Shown: piece after piece, positions 17,846 to 25,722 of the stretch | Numbering within the stretch: the first letter of the stretch is position 1 | Layout: each line of letters opens with the position of its first letter | Assembly (NCBI RefSeq): GCF_030317035.1 | Contig: NZ_JASZYK010000008.1 | Coordinates: 277,749-341,748 of the forward strand | From: Variovorax sp. J22G73 | GTDB lineage: Bacteria; Pseudomonadota; Gammaproteobacteria; Burkholderiales; Burkholderiaceae_C | DNA: 64,000 nucleotides | Reading direction: 5' to 3' | Program-made: the position numbers and the translations under genes | Notes under the pieces: generated by a model | Database searches by the model: none | What the model was told of the DNA's origin: nothing | What the model saw: only the letters and a program-made list of their open reading frames with translations

Positions 17846-18201
17846 GCCGCTCTCGGCCGAAATCCGAAATCAAAGCCAGCTTCTTGGCGCTGTGTCAGCA
17901 TCTGCATCGTTGGGCGTGAGCGAACCCAGCAGGACTGCGGAGAAGTAGAAGCCAACCGCCGCAACCAGCATTTGAAGAATTTCACCAACTGCCGGAATGA
18001 GGCGCCAAGGCAAGTTGAAGAGCACCACCGTCGCAAGGAACGAAAACAATGCCAACCGACCGCCTTGTCGGTATAGCGTTAGCGTTCGACCGAACGTGGG
18101 AAATCTGAGCATCGAATCCCCTCGAAGCTTTTGCAGCGTTGACATGGTCATCCTCCTTGAATCGAATTTGAGGGCGCTTCCGAGGGACCGCTCCTGGCCG
18201 A
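17846..18201 (-). repeat. Duplicated membrane-protein unit, copy 2
   Basis: Matches 14151-14506 across its whole length, offset 3,695 bp, with scattered substitutions. Both ends coincide with boundary repeats; outside them the sequences are unrelated. Confidence 0.8.
17870..18145 (-). CDS. Small membrane protein, copy 2
   Basis: 91 aa, near-identical to the product of 14175-14450, with differences such as Gly for Ser near residue 30, Met for Leu in the second helix and a changed tail (NDADADTAPRSWL). The start at 18145 is set by the same AAGGAGG spacing. Two membrane helices are conserved. Substitutions are spread and do not break the frame, so both copies could be functional. Role unknown. 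Confidence 0.7.
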   Translation of the reverse strand: MSTLQKLRGDSMLRFPTFGRTLTLYRQGGRLALFSFLATVVLFNLPWRLIPAVGEILQMLVAAVGFYFSAVLLGSLTPNDADADTAPRSWL

Positions 18202-18317
18202 CTGTAGCCGGTTGCGCCTGCGTTACGAATAGGTCCGTTGAGAACGCCAGCATCAGACAAGCGCCATGGAAAATCGTAGCCTGAGGCCTGCGAAGCGCTC
18301 CCATGTGCCGGCGCTCT

Positions 18318-18887
18318 CTAGCAAATCTCGGTGATAAGCCCCGAGCGCCGCGCGAGCGCACTCGCCAACGCATTCTTGACTGCAGCGAGAGCTCTGGGGT
18401 CGACTTCGGTCGCAAACGACTTGGCTGCGAAAGCTTCATCTAGCAGGCTCACCTCATCACAAGACCAATATGAGAGGTGGTAAACACCGTCTTCAGAAGC
18501 ATAGGGGAAGACATTTGAATCGCGGGCGACGGCTCGACCCGAGAACATGAAGCTCCAAAGTTCGAGGGCGGCACTGTGGGCGGCGACCCCGTTGCTGGAG
18601 TCGAGCATTTTCGCGTAGTGAGACGCGCGCAGCAGCGACTGATCGGCCGCTTGCTTGATGTCACGGCGCTTCATGTCGCAAAACATACCGAAATACGTGT
18701 CCATCAACCGGTCAACCGCGGTTGCCTCGGCGGCATTGAGCGCGTTCAACGCAGCACGACCGTTGCTCCGAACGACGCGCAAGAGCGGTTGGACAGACGC
18801 GTCAATATCGCCTGGAAATTCCGCGTTGGTTTCAAGCAACCAGGCATCGAATTCGTCTAGAGGTCCAGAGAGAAACTCATCGACCAA
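18318..18887 (-). CDS. Hypothetical protein of the cassette array
   Basis: 189 aa from TTG 18887. The frame stays open about 50 bp further upstream with coding-like sequence but no ATG or GTG, so the start is uncertain. Mostly helical; contains FDAWLLETNAEFPGDIDASVQPLL and the exposed-loop segment ASEDGVYHLSYWSCDEVSLLDEAF. No signal peptide. Size and style fit immunity-type proteins, but no family is recognised. The repeat at 19001 lies upstream. Confidence 0.6.
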   Translation of the reverse strand: MVDEFLSGPLDEFDAWLLETNAEFPGDIDASVQPLLRVVRSNGRAALNALNAAEATAVDRLMDTYFGMFCDMKRRDIKQAADQSLLRASHYAKMLDSSNGVAAHSAALELWSFMFSGRAVARDSNVFPYASEDGVYHLSYWSCDEVSLLDEAFAAKSFATEVDPRALAAVKNALASALARRSGLITEIC

Positions 18888-19034
18888 GCCAGCCGGATGG
18901 CAGTGCCAAAATGTGCATAGATTCCCATTGATAACTAGCTAAGAGTTGTGTGGGTGCCGCGAATGACCGCTATCACCGAGTTTCTGAGACCGCACCGACC
19001 GACCGCTCCTGGCCGATGGCGGCTTGTTGGAGTG

Positions 19035-19307
19035 CTACCTTCGCTGAAGCCAGCGGCCTTCAAATTCTTCCTTCGAAATATTCTGTATCTCAAACTCAGG
19101 CTCAAGACCCAGGGTCTCCAAATTCGGCCAAGGCTCGATGCCGAGCATTGAACCTCCAAATTCTTCGTCCTTGTCCGCATAGCCGAGTTTTCCATCGCGA
19201 AAGACCTCGATTTTTCGCTGCTCCCACAACTGTCCATCCAGCTCGGAAAATATTGTCACGGGGTCACCCGCAAAGTCGTGCTTCCAATCAACTCTGATGT
19301 ATCGCAT
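19035..19307 (-). CDS. DUF6881-like small protein
   Basis: 90 aa from ATG 19307. The sequence YIRVDWKHDFAGDPVTIFSEL, then QRKIEVFRDGKLGYADKDEEFG, then EFEIQNISKEEFEGRW fits the DUF6881 pattern: a strand-rich first half with W/E contacts and a closing I-S-x-EEF helix. The family is cytoplasmic, of unknown function, and frequent among toxin-immunity genes. One gene per repeat unit. Confidence 0.7.
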   Translation of the reverse strand: MRYIRVDWKHDFAGDPVTIFSELDGQLWEQRKIEVFRDGKLGYADKDEEFGGSMLGIEPWPNLETLGLEPEFEIQNISKEEFEGRWLQRR

Positions 19308-19411
19308 GGCGCTCCCTCTTCTGAGCTACGTTTCGACCGCTGAGAACCCTGTTGGTGTCGGATTTCGGTAGCAGTTCTGACTACGATGGCGACCGTCTGC
19401 TCTTGGCCGTT

Positions 19412-19624
19412 CTACGACTTAGTGGGCAAAGTTCTTACCTGCCCGTGGCGGACGAGAAAGCCCTTTGTGGACAGAGCGAGGGAATCGTCCTCAATGACGT
19501 GTGCCATGAGTTGGTCGGCCTCGTTCTCGTAGCACGGTAGCAGTCCGTTCAGCACGAAGTACCGTCTCCACGCTATGCCGCCACGCTGCAAACCGGCTAT
19601 GACTACCTCGTCGGTGTGTTCCAT
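19412..19624 (-). CDS. Small hypothetical protein
   Basis: 70 aa from ATG 19624. Reads HTDEVVIAGLQRGGIAWRRYFVLNGLLPCYENEADQ and then a helix and strand. No recognised domain. It is supported mainly by its position between repeats at 19394 and about 19660 and by coding-like composition. The next 245 bp (19625-19871) hold two further repeat copies and no convincing gene. Confidence 0.45.
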   Translation of the reverse strand: MEHTDEVVIAGLQRGGIAWRRYFVLNGLLPCYENEADQLMAHVIEDDSLALSTKGFLVRHGQVRTLPTKS

Positions 19625-19871
19625 TGCTGTATTGAATGCGGGTGGATCGAACTAACCGCTTCTTGCCGACTATAGCTATGGCAAGGGCTCGCGGAACGCC
19701 TCAGCAGCACGAAATCGAGAGCGCGTGGCAAACGTCCGCTCCTGGCCGCATCCTGCCACATTCCTGCCTGCGCTTGCGGACCCAAAGCGGAACTTGGATC
19801 CGTGCCAAAAGGCACCATTCATACGGCCAATTCGATCGGCAAGTCTTGGGCTCGAACCTAGATGTTGTGTT

Positions 19872-20342
19872 TCAACACCATGATCCGTTCGCCTCTTGCG
19901 AGTTGCGTGCACACAGGGCGTAAATCTCGACGCGTGCGTTTTTGGCGTTAGGTGGCTTTAACACTGGGCTCCTTGCGCCAAAGGATTTTTTGCATATCCG
20001 GTTCTTTGCGACCCCGAGACCGACTAGCAAGCCTTGAACGTATTCAGCGCGGTCTTGTGCCAGATTCTCAAGTGCGCTTGGTCGTAATTCACCTCTGTCA
20101 ACATGAGCTTCCAGGGTCCAAAGTACATCAGGGCAGCAAGGGTGCAATTTGAGACTCTCTGCGCGGCTTACCATCTCGGGAAGCCGCTCTCGTGCGCTTG
20201 CAGTCGCACGGTTGGCTGTTGGCTCAAAAAAAACATCCAGAAAATACTTGCCATCGAAAGTCATGCACATAACTGGGGCTTGGGCCCAAGCGGCACTGAC
20301 GCAGAAAGCAAAGAGCGCGACGAAAGTGACTGGAATCCGCAT
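19872..20342 (-). CDS. Exported OmpA-C-like protein
   Basis: 156 aa from ATG 20342. Signal peptide RIPVTFVALFAFCVSAAWA with cleavage after AWA. The mature part resembles the periplasmic OmpA/MotB fold: a Cys-rich start, LEAHVDRGELRPSALENLAQDRAEYVQGLLVGLGV with the helix that follows the peptidoglycan-binding Asp in true OmpA domains, then SFGARSPVLKPPNAKNARVEIY. The canonical NxxLSxxRA pattern is weakened. It may bind cell wall. The 28515-29009 gene is a distant paralogue in the same array. Confidence 0.65.
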   Translation of the reverse strand: MRIPVTFVALFAFCVSAAWAQAPVMCMTFDGKYFLDVFFEPTANRATASARERLPEMVSRAESLKLHPCCPDVLWTLEAHVDRGELRPSALENLAQDRAEYVQGLLVGLGVAKNRICKKSFGARSPVLKPPNAKNARVEIYALCARNSQEANGSWC

Positions 20343-20407
20343 CTGGGGCCTTAGGGTGAAGTAAGACAACACAGTGGATGGTCCCATCGAGTGTCTGCTC
20401 ACGGCCG

Positions 20408-20806
20408 TCATGAGTCGGGAAGCACGAGGTCACCGAAGTCGTCGGCGGCGCGGAGCAACTCACCCGTCTCATGCTTCCAGATGAAGACCTCTGGCCTGAG
20501 GCACCCGCCGCCCATGATAAAGACGAGCTTGTCGCCTCCACCATTGCCGCCCAGTGCAATGGCAGTTGACGGAAACCCACGCCAGGTTCTTGCACGCTCC
20601 GTCTCCGGGACAATGCCATTGAGAGTACGAGCGAGCCGCTTTCTATCGGAGTCATCTGCGATTGGGTACAAGTCCCACTCGTCGCTCTCAGTTGCAATGA
20701 AACCCCCATTGCGTCTAGTCATGGCTAGTCGATATGACGCCGGAAGGCTGATGCCCAGCGCTTCCTCTGCAGCCTGCACATAGCGTTCAGCAACATCAAA
20801 CGGCAT
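20408..20806 (-). CDS. SUKH (SMI1/KNR4) family protein
   Basis: 132 aa from ATG 20806, with GAAAGGA upstream. Core motifs: VQAAEEALGISLPASYRLAMTRRNGG, the classical start of the SMI1/KNR4 fold (helix, then LP-x-SYR), WDLYPIADDSDRK, and GGCLRPEVFIWKHETGELLRAADDFGDLV near the end. A likely immunity protein against an RNase or DNase toxin made by another strain; no toxin is adjacent. The repeat at 20838 lies 30 bp upstream of the start. Confidence 0.85.
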   Translation of the reverse strand: MPFDVAERYVQAAEEALGISLPASYRLAMTRRNGGFIATESDEWDLYPIADDSDRKRLARTLNGIVPETERARTWRGFPSTAIALGGNGGGDKLVFIMGGGCLRPEVFIWKHETGELLRAADDFGDLVLPDS

Positions 20807-21047
20807 CGAATCCTTTCGTTGAAAGCTTGGTCCGAGAGACCGCTGTTGGCCGACTGTAGCCTTCCGCGTTCTATCGCAATGTGCCCAAGGCGTCGCGCCT
20901 ACGGTACAACGCCGCGTGCTCGCGCGTGTGTTCCCGCACCGGGGCGTGTCGGACGTAGACATGGTGAACTGCTCTCGAGGTTTGACGTAGGCGTGCACGC
21001 GGCGGCACGTCGCGCCGCCATCTTGCAGCGCCTCGACCTCACCATGC

Positions 21048-21404
21048 TCAAAGTGCTGCTATTTCATCCGCCAATCCAACCGGCATAGCAATATCGTGCT
21101 TGTCAATGTAGTGCACGGCCAAAGAATTTACTACCCATTCATTAATGCGATAGTAATGCAGTGCCATAGAAATCGGCATTCCCTCGATCGGGCAACCTAC
21201 CGTCAAGCTGCCCGTAGGCAAAGGAAGCGGCGGTATTGCACGGAGTCTAGCCTTTTGCTCATTTGACAAAGTCGACTGTCCCACTAAGGTTTTTACGTCA
21301 GAAAGTTCGAGCCAATGACAGTTGGCTAACAGTTTTGGAGCGCCCTGCGAAACAAGGTACTTCTCAGCTCTTGCGATAAACGCCATCGATTCAGCGGTGG
21401 TCAT
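21048..21404 (-). CDS. Hypothetical protein of the cassette array
   Basis: 118 aa from ATG 21404, with a GGAGTC-like site upstream. Reads SMAFIARAEKYLVSQGAPKLLANCHW, then a helix, then a Pro-rich loop (IPPLPLPTGS) and a strand-rich C-terminus. Lower GC than its neighbours. No signal peptide. Function unknown. The 200 bp before it (20862-21047) hold no gene. Confidence 0.55.
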   Translation of the reverse strand: MTTAESMAFIARAEKYLVSQGAPKLLANCHWLELSDVKTLVGQSTLSNEQKARLRAIPPLPLPTGSLTVGCPIEGMPISMALHYYRINEWVVNSLAVHYIDKHDIAMPVGLADEIAAL

Positions 21405-21475
21405 TTTCTGGACTCCTTAGTGATGGCCAGGCGTGAAATCAATAGACTAGCCAGAATTCACCGGCACCCCATTCG

Positions 21476-21580
21476 TTAGCCCGGCGTGATCCACTCCAGG
21501 CCGTCTCCCGCAAGATAAAAGCCTCTCGCAGCTCCCGAAGCGCCGCGCAACTCTTTGACTTCAACGCCGAGGCGATGCAT
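21476..21580 (-). CDS. Very short open frame, doubtful
   Basis: 34 aa from ATG 21580. The C-terminal part (GVEVKELRGASGAARGFYLAGDGLEW) has coding-like character. The open frame continues upstream through the repeat at 21663, where it cannot be real. It may be the tail of a lost gene. Confidence 0.25.
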   Translation of the reverse strand: MHRLGVEVKELRGASGAARGFYLAGDGLEWITPG

Positions 21581-21748
21581 CTGGATTTTCCTGATTTTGA
21601 GTGCATCGCTTTCAACTTTCAGGCGGGAAGGATTGCGGGTGAACTGGGCCTCGCGATCAAACGGCAGCTTCTGGCCGAATTCTGCCCGATGGTCCAGATC
21701 CAAGGCCGAGGTCACCTCTGCGGGCGCCCCGCCGGGGCGCCGAGAACC

Positions 21749-22372
21749 TCATGCGTCGGTCTGTTCAGCCATTTCCAGAGCATCCTCTACCTCGATACCG
21801 AGATAGCGTACGGTGCTTTCCAGTTTGGTATGGCCTAACAACAACTGAACAGCACGCAAGTTCTTGGTGCGGCGATAGACCAGCGAGGCTTTTGTCCGTC
21901 GCATCGAGTGTGTCCCGTAGGCAGCTGCATCCAATCCGATTTCCTCGACCCAGCCGTCGACAATGCGCGCGTACTGGCGGGTTCCAAGATGCGGCGAAGT
22001 ACTCACCCGGCTCGGGAACAAAAAGTCCTCGGCGCGCAGGTGGGCGATCTTCATCCAGTTTGACACTGCTTCTCTGGTCGGTTCTGTGAGTTCGAATTGA
22101 ACAGGGCGTCCGGTTTTCTGCTGAATTACGCTGGCCCGGGCGGATGCACGCTCCCCGTTGGCGACGTCCCGTACGCGAAGCTTCACCAAGTCGCATGCTC
22201 GAAGTTTGCTGTCGATGCCTAAGTTGAACAGAGCCAACTCGCGGGCACGGCATGAGAGCTGCAGTCGTACGCGAATCGCCCAGATTTCCTTGAGTTTGAA
22301 CGGCCGCTTTTGCCCGACGAGCTTGTCCTTGTTCCACGGAGGGCGCGATGCCGAGACGATCAGGGATTCCAT
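21749..22372 (-). CDS. Solo tyrosine recombinase/integrase
   Basis: 207 aa from ATG 22372, chosen for the AAGGAG site 8 bp upstream; the frame runs on to 22504 without support. It is a short single-domain recombinase: the catalytic R is in SKLRACDLVKLRV, K in QQKTGRPV, H-x-x-R in THSMRRTKAS, the second H in LLLGHTKLES and the nucleophile Y in VRYLGIE. All active-site residues are present. The N-terminal core-binding domain is minimal, and the alpha-helical insert typical of integron IntI is absent. Short relatives of this type are widespread in Burkholderiales and Xanthomonadales. It could move units of this array, but that link is only positional. Confidence 0.9.
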   Translation of the reverse strand: MESLIVSASRPPWNKDKLVGQKRPFKLKEIWAIRVRLQLSCRARELALFNLGIDSKLRACDLVKLRVRDVANGERASARASVIQQKTGRPVQFELTEPTREAVSNWMKIAHLRAEDFLFPSRVSTSPHLGTRQYARIVDGWVEEIGLDAAAYGTHSMRRTKASLVYRRTKNLRAVQLLLGHTKLESTVRYLGIEVEDALEMAEQTDA

Positions 22373-22683
22373 TTCGGTCTCCTTCAGTTGAGGGACCGAA
22401 ACTTTGCTCTGTCGCCAAGGCTTCCATGGGCCCACTGCGGTCGTCGAGCTTTCCATGAAGCGGACACTGGAACCGAAGTTCAGGAGTGGGGCCGCAAGGG
22501 TCACCGGGCCTTCTCAAGAGCGGCCTTTCGTGGACGTTCACTCTTGGCTCAAACATCCTGCTGAACCCCGTCGAGGAATTCTTGCCGGCAATACTCGACA
22601 ATCGCATTGTCGAAATCATTGCCCGCTCTATTCCAGCCGCACCGACGATGGACGGGCTGCGCGTGCAAACAGGAGGAAGAATT

Positions 22684-23721
22684 GTGTTTCTTGGCTTTCG
22701 TCGCTGGCACGCTCTGGTCCTTTCCATCGCTCTTACGCCTACTTATGCGTTAGCTCTCTCGTGCCCAGAATACATATCGGACTATTTAATCAAGGATGGA
22801 GTCGTGTCATTCTGGGCTAACCCGCCGCTGATCGAACGGCGGGTTAGGGAGCTTGACGTAAGATCCTTTCAACCGATTCATCCACCGGATTATGGGATGG
22901 CGCCTTGTTCGACTTTGGTCAACGACTACGCCAGCGACGGCACTCGAATTTTTTATCGCGGTGAGCTCATTAAGGGTGCCAAGCTCGCGGGCTTTCGGCT
23001 TCTCGGAGATGGCTACTCCGCCGATGAAAATTCCGTCTTCGGCAAAACTGCGCGAATTACGGGTCGCGTATCTGATTTTAAAAAGGTGGGCCCGTTCGGT
23101 ACGGATGGCGTCAGGGTGTTTTACCAAAATCGGAAGCTCAAGGGCACGAATCTGGAAAGCCTGCCGAGTCTCTACGGGATCTATCGAACTAGCACCGCGG
23201 TCTATAACAATCGAGGGGAGATTGTTAAAGCAGATCCGGCCTCGATGCGTGTCTTGATCCCTAGCAACAATTTGTGGCGAGACAGATCGAAGGTTTTTCT
23301 TGGATCGAAGAGCATTCTGGGCGCGGACCCAGACACCTTCGAAAGCATCGGCAACTATTTTTACAGAGACAAACGGGCAGTCTATCTCGATGGACGCGAA
23401 ATCCACGGAATGGACCCGAGAACTGCGCGTCAGTTCCGATTTCAAGGACTCTACTCGACAGACGGAAAAGCGGTGTTTAAAAGGCATGTTCCCATTGATA
23501 GAGACCCGGCGACATTTACGGCAGAGATGCAATCTTGGTACACGAAAGACAAGAATGGCGTCTACTACGACGACGTCCTGATAAAGGACGCAGATACTGA
23601 CACGTTTGAAACCACGGCGCTCAACTATGCGCGAGATAAGAACTACTCCTACGAAGGTAAGAACCCCTACTGCGCGTGGCGCGAAGGACTGAGGCCCGAG
23701 ATAAAGCTGTGTAACCCATGA
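22684..23721 (+). CDS. DKNYY-family exported protein
   Basis: 345 aa from GTG 22684, supported by AGGAGGA just upstream and an immediate signal peptide (hydrophobic LVLSIALTPTYALALS). The mature part carries a series of about 40-aa modules with the DKNYY pattern: YASDGTRIFYRGELI, YSADENSVFG, FGTDGVRVFYQN, WRDRSKVFLGS, FYRDKRAVYLDG, YSTDGKAVF, YTKDKNGVYYDDVLIKDADTDTFE and YARDKNYSYEG. These are probably surface or periplasmic beta-repeat modules. It is the only clear plus-strand gene inside the minus-strand array. Function unknown. Confidence 0.8.
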   Translation: MFLGFRRWHALVLSIALTPTYALALSCPEYISDYLIKDGVVSFWANPPLIERRVRELDVRSFQPIHPPDYGMAPCSTLVNDYASDGTRIFYRGELIKGAKLAGFRLLGDGYSADENSVFGKTARITGRVSDFKKVGPFGTDGVRVFYQNRKLKGTNLESLPSLYGIYRTSTAVYNNRGEIVKADPASMRVLIPSNNLWRDRSKVFLGSKSILGADPDTFESIGNYFYRDKRAVYLDGREIHGMDPRTARQFRFQGLYSTDGKAVFKRHVPIDRDPATFTAEMQSWYTKDKNGVYYDDVLIKDADTDTFETTALNYARDKNYSYEGKNPYCAWREGLRPEIKLCNP

Positions 23722-23852
23722 CTACCTTGGTCAAGACTTTCAATGGCAGCTTATGGCCGAGTGGCGCCGGTCGCTTCAGTGTTGCGAAGGTGCCAATTCA
23801 ATAGCCTGAGAATCGACAAGTCGGCGCCGGACCAACCGGCCACCCGCAATTT

Positions 23853-24392
23853 TCAGCGAACAGCGCTTTCGGCGGAATCTCCGATGAGTCGCCGAATTTT
23901 TTCTTCATCTGCTATTGGCACGGGTAGCCGAGTAGTGCCAAAAATCCGTCTACGCTCTTCTCCGTATCTGATGATGACGCCTTGGTTCGCGAATACTACC
24001 CATTCTTTGTGGAGATACGCGGAGTAATCATCGCTAGGCACCGGTCCCTGCAACCTGATGACGCTTGAAAACTTGATCTGCTCCGGCATCGCGTTCTTGA
24101 GTATTCGCCTAATTCTCAAAAATCCATTGAGAGAGCGATTCCCCTTCCCATTATCCGTATCAAAGTCCACATTAAATTCGTTCATCGGCACAAGCTTATC
24201 GCTGTGGCCTCGGAAGACGAATTGATCAAACGTGCCTACCAAGATTAACGCGGCGCCTCTGACGTCATCCTCTAGGGTGGGAGGCGATGGCGCTGGTTGT
24301 GTAAGAGCGTGGGCCAGAGAATCCACGCCAATCAATCCAAAGGCGACGCTGGACAAGGTAAAAAAATCTCTGCGTTTGATTGATGGCTTCAT
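23853..24392 (-). CDS. Tat-exported hypothetical protein
   Basis: 179 aa from ATG 24392. The N-terminus KPSIKRRDFFTLSSVAFGLIG has the twin-arginine pattern (RRDFF) followed by a hydrophobic core, so Tat export is likely. The mature domain begins after ALTQPAPSPP, has strand-rich segments (GTFDQFVFRG, FSSVIRLQGPVPSDDY) and an acidic C-terminus. No catalytic motif. Probably a periplasmic protein. It lies between the repeats at 23745 and about 24550. Confidence 0.7.
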   Translation of the reverse strand: MKPSIKRRDFFTLSSVAFGLIGVDSLAHALTQPAPSPPTLEDDVRGAALILVGTFDQFVFRGHSDKLVPMNEFNVDFDTDNGKGNRSLNGFLRIRRILKNAMPEQIKFSSVIRLQGPVPSDDYSAYLHKEWVVFANQGVIIRYGEERRRIFGTTRLPVPIADEEKIRRLIGDSAESAVR

Positions 24393-24627
24393 GAAAACTA
24401 CCCCTTAAGCCCCTGAGGCAGCATCTGTTCCGCGCCAGATCGTTGCGGCTAAATTCGTCGCTGCCCGCAACGCGTCCGTCAAACCGCAGGAAATTACAAG
24501 GAATACCACGCTTTCTCCTGGTGTGATTTGGGCGGGAAGGGTGGACTGCCCGGTTGTGGCCTACTGTAGTCGAAAGGGCGCTGTCTCTACTGGGCCCACA
24601 AGAGACATTGCAGCACCTCTGACGACG

Positions 24628-25128
24628 TCATTCAATTTGCATAGACCGCCGCTTGACACTGGCAGCCCGCCTGAAGAAGACGGCGATGGCCAGTAGTCCC
24701 GCAAAGGCACCTCCTTCGAGCCAGGTCCCGGCCAGACGGCCATCGATCGCCACCTTCGCAGGGCTTGCCTGCCCTGACCTGTAGGTTACCCAGACATCGT
24801 CGGCCAAGAAGCCCACACAGAAGTCCGCGACCCCTTTCGCGCATTCTGTGTGCAGGAAGTACCCGAGCCCATCGAGATGCGTCCCTTGCCGTTTGTCAGT
24901 ACCGACCACCCAATTTCGGTACTCGTCGTGGTCCGGGAGCCTTTTGTTTTGATCGATGAAATTCCGTGCGTAACGGGACACGATTTCGATGTGATCTTGC
25001 TCGGAGGGGCTGATGCGATGCGTTAGGTGTGTGGCATCAAACACGCGATCAAAAAAATCGGTGCCGCGAGGATCAGAGCGAGCCAAGAGGTCGCCACGCA
25101 AAGGGACTCCAGCAGGCGTGCCAAGATC
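24628..25128 (-). pseudogene. 3' part of a membrane-protein gene split by IS66
   Basis: Open frame 24628-25101 reads HRISPSEQDHIEIVSRYARN, then a domain ending with a hydrophobic helix (GGAFAGLLAIAVFFRRA). A second frame at 25023-25128 encodes a membrane segment (SWLALILAAPIFLIACLM). The two frames meet around a run of seven A at 25047, which suggests a one-base slip. The 5' end lies across the IS66 at 28240-28285 (from ATG 28285), proved by the 8-bp target duplication. Probably a two-helix membrane protein, now inactive. Confidence 0.7.
25121..25128. repeat. Target-site duplication, left copy
   Basis: CCAAGATC, identical to 28240-28247, directly outside the IS66 ends. An 8-bp duplication is the hallmark of IS66 insertion. 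Confidence 0.9.
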
Positions 25129-25168
25129 GTATTAGTCCGCTCAAGGCCGTCGTTGACGGCCGGGTGCT

Positions 25169-25696
25169 TTATGGCGTGATGTCGGCTACGTGCTGGAGCA
25201 GGCCGAAGCCCACGCGCCAAGCCCGGCCGTCGCAGTGAACGGTGGCTGTGCGCTGGTTGAGGCGCTTGATCTCTCCGACCTGACGTTTGAGGCTTTGGTC
25301 GACGAAGCTGACGCGCTGGCCGACACGGAAGTCCTCCTTCCTGTTGATCTCCGGCGGCGGCCTCAGCGGCGCCGCAGGCGCCGCTGACGCTGATCTGGCA
25401 TCCGAAGCATTCGGCTGCTCCTCGGCCGGCACGATGGCCGCATACAGCACGTTCAGGCGCTCTTTGCTCTGCTCGTCGACCAGCGTGGCTTGGCGGTCTT
25501 TCATGGCCACGATGCGGGCCTTGCGCAGTTTGCCAGTGCCCCAGTCCCAGTACTGCACCAGTTGGCCCATGTGCAGCTGCGAGCGCGCCTGCACGATGCG
25601 TCGGGGGTCGGCCATGAGTTGCTCGATGACCCAGCTGAGCTGGTACAGCTCGGCGCTGGTGGCCATGGGAAGGTCTTTGATCTGCTCGACACGCAT
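25169..25696 (-). CDS. IS66 accessory protein of unknown function
   Basis: 175 aa, 27 bp after tnpC and inside the IS ends. ATG 25696 is in frame; ATG 25666 (ATSAELYQLSWVIEQLM) is equally plausible. Two similar SH3/KOW-like modules are separated by a Pro/Ala linker: GQLVQYWDWGTGKLRKARIVAM with ATLVDEQSKERL, and GQRVSFVDQSLKRQVGEIKRLNQRTATVHCDG. Such modules often bind nucleic acid or ribosomes. The extra gene is not part of the minimal IS66 set; a role in transposition or regulation is inferred. Confidence 0.7.
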   Translation of the reverse strand: MRVEQIKDLPMATSAELYQLSWVIEQLMADPRRIVQARSQLHMGQLVQYWDWGTGKLRKARIVAMKDRQATLVDEQSKERLNVLYAAIVPAEEQPNASDARSASAAPAAPLRPPPEINRKEDFRVGQRVSFVDQSLKRQVGEIKRLNQRTATVHCDGRAWRVGFGLLQHVADITP

Positions 25697-25722
25697 GTCG
25701 GCAATTTTGCCAGCGGCAACGC

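Noticed and set aside
19603..19912. Two small minus-strand open frames at 19603-19818 and 19676-19912
   Set aside because: They translate across boundary repeats, overlap each other and have Ser/Arg-rich composition without coding signs.
21749..22372. Prophage integrase
   Set aside because: No phage structural, lysis or replication genes are near it; the protein lacks the N-terminal domain of phage integrases.
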